Origin: Imbricaverruca yamaguchii
Taxonomy: Eukaryota > Arthropoda > Thecostraca > Neoverrucidae
DNA: 64,000 bases
Assembly: GCA_034440575.1 (NCBI GenBank)
Contig: JAOTOL010001560.1
Location: forward strand, 1,716,001 to 1,780,000
Reading direction: 5' to 3'
Shown here: in pieces, positions 59,956 to 64,000 of the stretch
How the letters are laid out: each line of letters starts with the position of its first letter
Position numbering within the stretch: position 1 is the first letter of the stretch
Made by a program: the position numbers and the translations under genes
Notes under the pieces: model-generated
Database searches by the model: none
Seen by the model: the letters and a program-made list of their open reading frames with translations, nothing else
What the model was told of the DNA's origin: nothing

Positions 59956-61389
59956 TAGCTCCCGCTCAAGGGGTCAATGTTTGAGGTGGTCGGCAGCCAT
60001 CCTCTTCCTCATAAGCGGAAGGTGAAATGCTCTCATATGATGAGGGCTAGAAGGCCCTGATTAAGGTGGGAATTGGCTCCAAATTCACTTCAGTTGGACC
60101 AATCAAGCTAAATTTATACGTCGTGCTCCGAATTGGCTTCCAGTCAAAAGGAACAGAACATGGCAAATTATTACGCCCCGGTGCACAACTTGGAGCCCGT
60201 TCATCTTCACCCAGAGCTCATCGCCGGCACGTTACTCCACATATCTCAATACCGGCGAACCCGGCTGGCAAGCAAACAACGCCCGCCTCCGTCTCCAGGG
60301 ACCTTCCCACCTGAACGAGCCGCCTCTCACCGCGCGGTCTCCGCGCCCGGACAGAGACGCTGTGAGCTCGGGCGACAGATCTCCGGCACAGCTCATCGCC
60401 ACTCCTCCACTCCCCTCCCCCACCTCACCCCACCCCACCCTACCCCATCCCCACTACTTCTGCACAGGGCGGAGACGAGTCACCGCCGCGGGCGCCTCCC
60501 GCACAAAAGATGCTGCGCCGCCGGGCAGCCGATAAACCATCCTGGTGAGTCTCCTGGGATGGCGGCAGTGACGGCCGGGCCGCTCTGGCGGCAGACGAAA
60601 ACATACCGCCGCCGGCCACACGCCTGGCCACGCGTATGAAAAGTCAGCCGCGCAGAACACAGGCCAATTCTGTTGTTTGAATGTGTCGCAAGACATTCGC
60701 CCGTACTTGGGGTCCGGTGCAGCCCATAGATATTTGCTTCCGCCACCACAAAATAAAATATTCGAGTTAGCGTACTTCGGCTTTGTATGCCTGATGGGGG
60801 CATCCTTTATCGACCTCGTGGTGTCCGAAATTTCAAGATATGTTGTCTGGTCAGCGACCTGTGTCATCATAAGAGAAAACGTGCACGGCTGTCCAATTCG
60901 CGAATTAAGGCACGTCACCTGACTAACTGTTTCAACATGGCTAATTTTGTATATACTATGTAATGTACAGCCCAGATAATTTACTTCCATATCTAATTGG
61001 CCAGCCAAGGTCATTCGACGTCATTGACCCAATTTGACACCTGATGATCTTGTTCGTCTTGTGAACTAATCTGAACTTAATCTTGCCGCTAAAGGTGAAT
61101 TTGGCATAAACCTCTCCCATTGGTATTGGATAATAGTTTTTCGAAGAATATCTCGCAGGTTTCCAAAACGAAGTGAGCACTTCACTTTTACTGTACACCT
61201 GATGCATGGATCGAAATGTAATAAATAACGCATTGTTGGGTAGTGTAATAAATTGCACATCGTTCTGTAGTGCAGTAAACTACGCATCGTTGTGCAAGAT
61301 AACAAATAACGCATTGCTGTGTAATGTAACAAATCACACGTCGTTGTTAACGTGAGACACCAAGAAATATTTGTTGCACATGGCAAGTT
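59954..61389. other. GC-rich patch then AT-rich DNA, no supported gene
   Basis: 60180-60640 is CpG-rich with a CCCCACC tract. It could be a promoter, but no transcription start signal or signal-peptide exon joins to 58344. 60960-61340 is AT-rich with CGCATTG(T)TG/GTAATAAAT words in four loose copies. Confidence 0.4.
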
Positions 61390-61448
61390 AGGTTAGTTAG
61401 TTATTGGGGTTTAGGGGCGCATCGACTGCAAAGGTCATGCAGCGCCCA
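61390..61448 (+). mobile_element. Small GGGCGC...GCGCCC hairpin element, copy 3
   Basis: GGTTTAGGGGCGCATCGACT, short spacer, GGTCATGCAGCGCCCA, preceded by TTAGGTTAGTTAGTT. Same family as 5735-5776 and 18885-18945. Confidence 0.5.
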
Positions 61449-64000
61449 GGAAAGTTAGGTCTATCATCGTTTTACAAATTAGCGATTATGCTTAACACGC
61501 GCCCTGGAGGGCCTCTGAAAATTACGTGTAGTGGAGGGGGGGGGGCAGATTCGGCCCCCCTAAGATCTCGGTTCCTCTCGGGGCTAGAGCACCGAAATTC
61601 GCAGAGTGGATGGGGACGATAGTGAACTCTATTATGTGCAAAATGCATTACCTTAGGTCAATATGTTCAACGTCAAATAAGGTCAAAATAGCACAATTAT
61701 CTCGTTTTGCGTGGCTTTGCTTGTCATTGTTATGGATCGCTGTGATTGTGTTTAAATGCTCAAAAACTGGTATTAATGATGCTTTTGACATCACTAATGA
61801 TCCAATACAGATGTCAGATTCGTCATTTGGCCTCAGGTCACCTATATAGGAGCACTTTATTAGGTCATTACCTGTTCCAGTTACCGGAACCGGGCTCCCA
61901 ACCCGACTGCTCCGTTGGGCGGCTCGGCATAATCGGTTTCGCAAAGAAATGAGTGGCATACATGAATAAAGTATGGAAACGCTTAGGCACGCAATGACAG
62001 ACAGTAGATTTCGGGATGCGTAGGGAGTAACATGCAAACTGACATCAATCGCATGACAGTCATTTACATTTATGACAACATTCAAGTTGACGAAGTTTGG
62101 TTCCATTAGCCTGTCATGAACTTGACCTGACTTGACCTCAGTGACTTCGCATGACTTTGAAACAATACAGCATAACAATATGCATGAAGCAAATCGCCAG
62201 TTTTGCCAAGAACACTTCCTTTTTGCCAATATACGGGAAGCTCATCAGCGCCGATATTTGTGGTCCGGCGCTGATATTTTTTTTTACTTTAACGAAACCT
62301 GACGCGAAAAAAAAATCGGTGGATTTTCATTTTTCTCACTTTAAACTACGTTCCGGTCATTTTTAAGCACGTACACAAACAATGGCGTATATCGGTCGGT
62401 AAAATCTGGAGTTATCTACGAAAAACAGGATGGGGTGGACGGATTTCGCCACCCCCTTCCAGGGCGCGTGGTAAGATTTCACAATTTTGTGCAAAGTGAT
62501 CTAATCCTAGCTAGGAGATTACCTCTTAGCCCCGCGATGGACCAGGAATCAGTCAACCAGTGACTGAGTATTGGGTATGAATCGCGAAGTCACGCCGCGT
62601 GCAACACGCTGATTTTCCCGCGTGTCGCTAACGCACTCCGTTTGGAGATAGTCACTCAGAGGAGCTCGCAACAACCCTCCTCCCCGTGCACGGGAAAAGA
62701 GGGACCTTTGTCGAACACGGGTGATGGCTAGACTGCTGACGGCTAGATGCGGCTAGATGAACTAACACGGATGACGGCCAGAGTGAAAATCACGACCCAC
62801 GGGACGCCTTGCATGGCGCATAAACAGGCAGCAATTCCAAAATGCTGATTGAACAGTTCCAAGAGGCAATATATCCCGGCGGAATGCCTGGTTTACCACT
62901 CAGTGGCGTTGTCGTTTCACTGTTTTCGGTTCGGAGCTCTTTATTCACAGCCTTCTTGAGCCTGGACCTCGGAGCGGCTGATGGCACCTTCCAGGCCAAG
63001 GTCTTGCACGGGACCGCGCAACATCAGTAAGTATTTTAATGCAGCGAGTGAGCGCACTCAAAGTTGCCGCGCCGGGACATCATTCATGATTCATTCGACG
63101 GGCTTTTATGCCCTGCTTTCAATGGAGCACTTTTCATCGTGAGCCGCGGCACTGCAAGCAACTGCTCGTAAACAACCGCTATCATAGCGGGGACATTAAC
63201 GAGCCAGCCAAAAGAACTGCACCTACACCGGACCCCAGGAAGCACCAGCACTGCGCGACCACCTGCTCTATTAAACTCTAATATGAAAGCTAAATATCGC
63301 CGTTATGCAGAGTTAACGATATAACGACCCGTATAACAGTCACGACCAAATGCGAGATGCTTCAAAGTTCGACACCAATCTCGACATCCTCGTATGCTAC
63401 AATACGAGGAAGACACGCAGCCTGCTGTTAGCAGTAGCACCAACCGAACCAATAGCATTTTGACGCTGCACGCATGTAATCTGTACGTACCAACGCGCAT
63501 ACAAAAACCGTCTCCTCCACGGCCCAGGTTGCATGTTCGTTTTGGTTCCTTTTCTTTGTTCCCGATGGCTCACTGCCCGTCAGTCTGATGGGGAACGTTG
63601 CGTTCGTCGTCATCATCGCAGCATTGGTGGGCAGCAGCATCGTAGTGATTCACCATGCACTTGCATCACGAAGCGCCAAGAGCGTCCCTCGCTCGTGGAA
63701 GGGACGTGAATCGGCGTGAGCTAGCGCTGAAGACCACTATCGCAGGTCGCGTTAATGTCACCAGACGACTCACATTACTCGAGGCGTCTAGGCAAGCTCG
63801 CTCTTAGAGGCATCCAACAATGCTCGCTAGTCACGTTGCACTTTTCGTTTAACTAAGAGTACCTGTGTAGCAATAGCAAGTGCATGATGCAAGTCTGGTA
63901 GATCCTCATCCATTGACTTAATGTTGAAGCTCTATATTCCATTGGCTGTTATTTTTTTGCGGACTGTACCCATTAACTTAATCAATCAATGATTTACTGA
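61449..64000. other. Unassigned DNA at the 5' side of the gene
   Basis: A 193-codon minus-strand frame (61648-62229) and a plus-strand frame (62842-63010, followed by CA|GTAAGT) have no recognised family. A minus-strand frame at 63303-63458 starts with a signal-peptide-like MLLVRLVLLLTAGCVSSS. None can be tied to the thrombospondin gene with confidence. Confidence 0.4.

Noticed and set aside
60232..60438. First exon of thrombospondin in the CpG-rich patch
   Set aside because: Frames starting with ATG here lack a hydrophobic leader and I see no phase-1 donor that joins convincingly to the exon at 58344.
62842..63010. Plus-strand coding exon ending CA|GTAAGT
   Set aside because: Good donor-like site and hydrophobic frame, but no recognised family, no convincing acceptor and no partner exon in the window.

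Overview
This is eukaryotic genomic DNA, and nearly the whole window is one large gene on the minus strand: a pentamer-type thrombospondin (group B, TSP-4/COMP-like, as in arthropod Tsp). I assembled 15 coding exons between 58344 (5' side) and 2396 (3' side). Every exon-exon phase agrees, together they encode about 845 residues, and the domain order is canonical: laminin-G-like N-terminal domain, short basic linker, pentamerising coiled coil ending in a Cys-x-x-Cys, about six EGF-like modules, the calcium-binding type 3 wire, and the start of the C-terminal lectin-like domain. The signal-peptide exon was not found with confidence, and the last C-terminal exons lie outside the window beyond base 1. 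The organism is an invertebrate. An arthropod, possibly a crustacean, is my inference from the TSP type, a short (TTAGG)n tract and the SINE/minisatellite-rich introns. Exon codons are rich in G/C at third positions, while the mobile remnants are AT-rich.

Layout, low to high coordinate (3' to 5' of the gene). 1-2050: transposon-like DNA with an intact 332-aa RNase-H/DDE-like ORF inside the last visible intron. 2396-7582: C-terminal start and four type 3 repeat exons. 7.6-15.4 kb: large intron with a LINE remnant and simple repeats. 15.4-22.6 kb: compact block of type 3 and EGF exons. 27.4-32.3 kb: coiled coil, linker and end of the N-terminal domain. 32.3-56.5 kb: a 24-kb intron dominated by huge minisatellites (about 100 copies of a 48-bp unit, about 60 copies of a 43-bp unit), two types of tRNA-derived SINE and a hammerhead-ribozyme-bearing inverted repeat. 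56.5-58.3 kb: the two N-terminal laminin-G exons. 58.3-64 kb: non-coding or unrecognised DNA with AT repeats.

The most unusual feature is that several intronic minisatellites are not random. Their repeat unit is the exon-intron junction itself. At exons ending at 2396, 18577, 19292, 22396 and 27418 the last bases of the exon plus its 5' splice site are tandemly amplified (3 to about 16 copies). At exons starting at 27582 and 56736 the 3' splice site is amplified in the same way. The gene therefore carries arrays of near-identical splice sites beside its real ones. Other points of interest are an Asp/Gly-rich open extension into one intron, RGD motifs created across splice junctions, repeated palindromic CRE sites, and a CACGTG core shared by four unrelated arrays.
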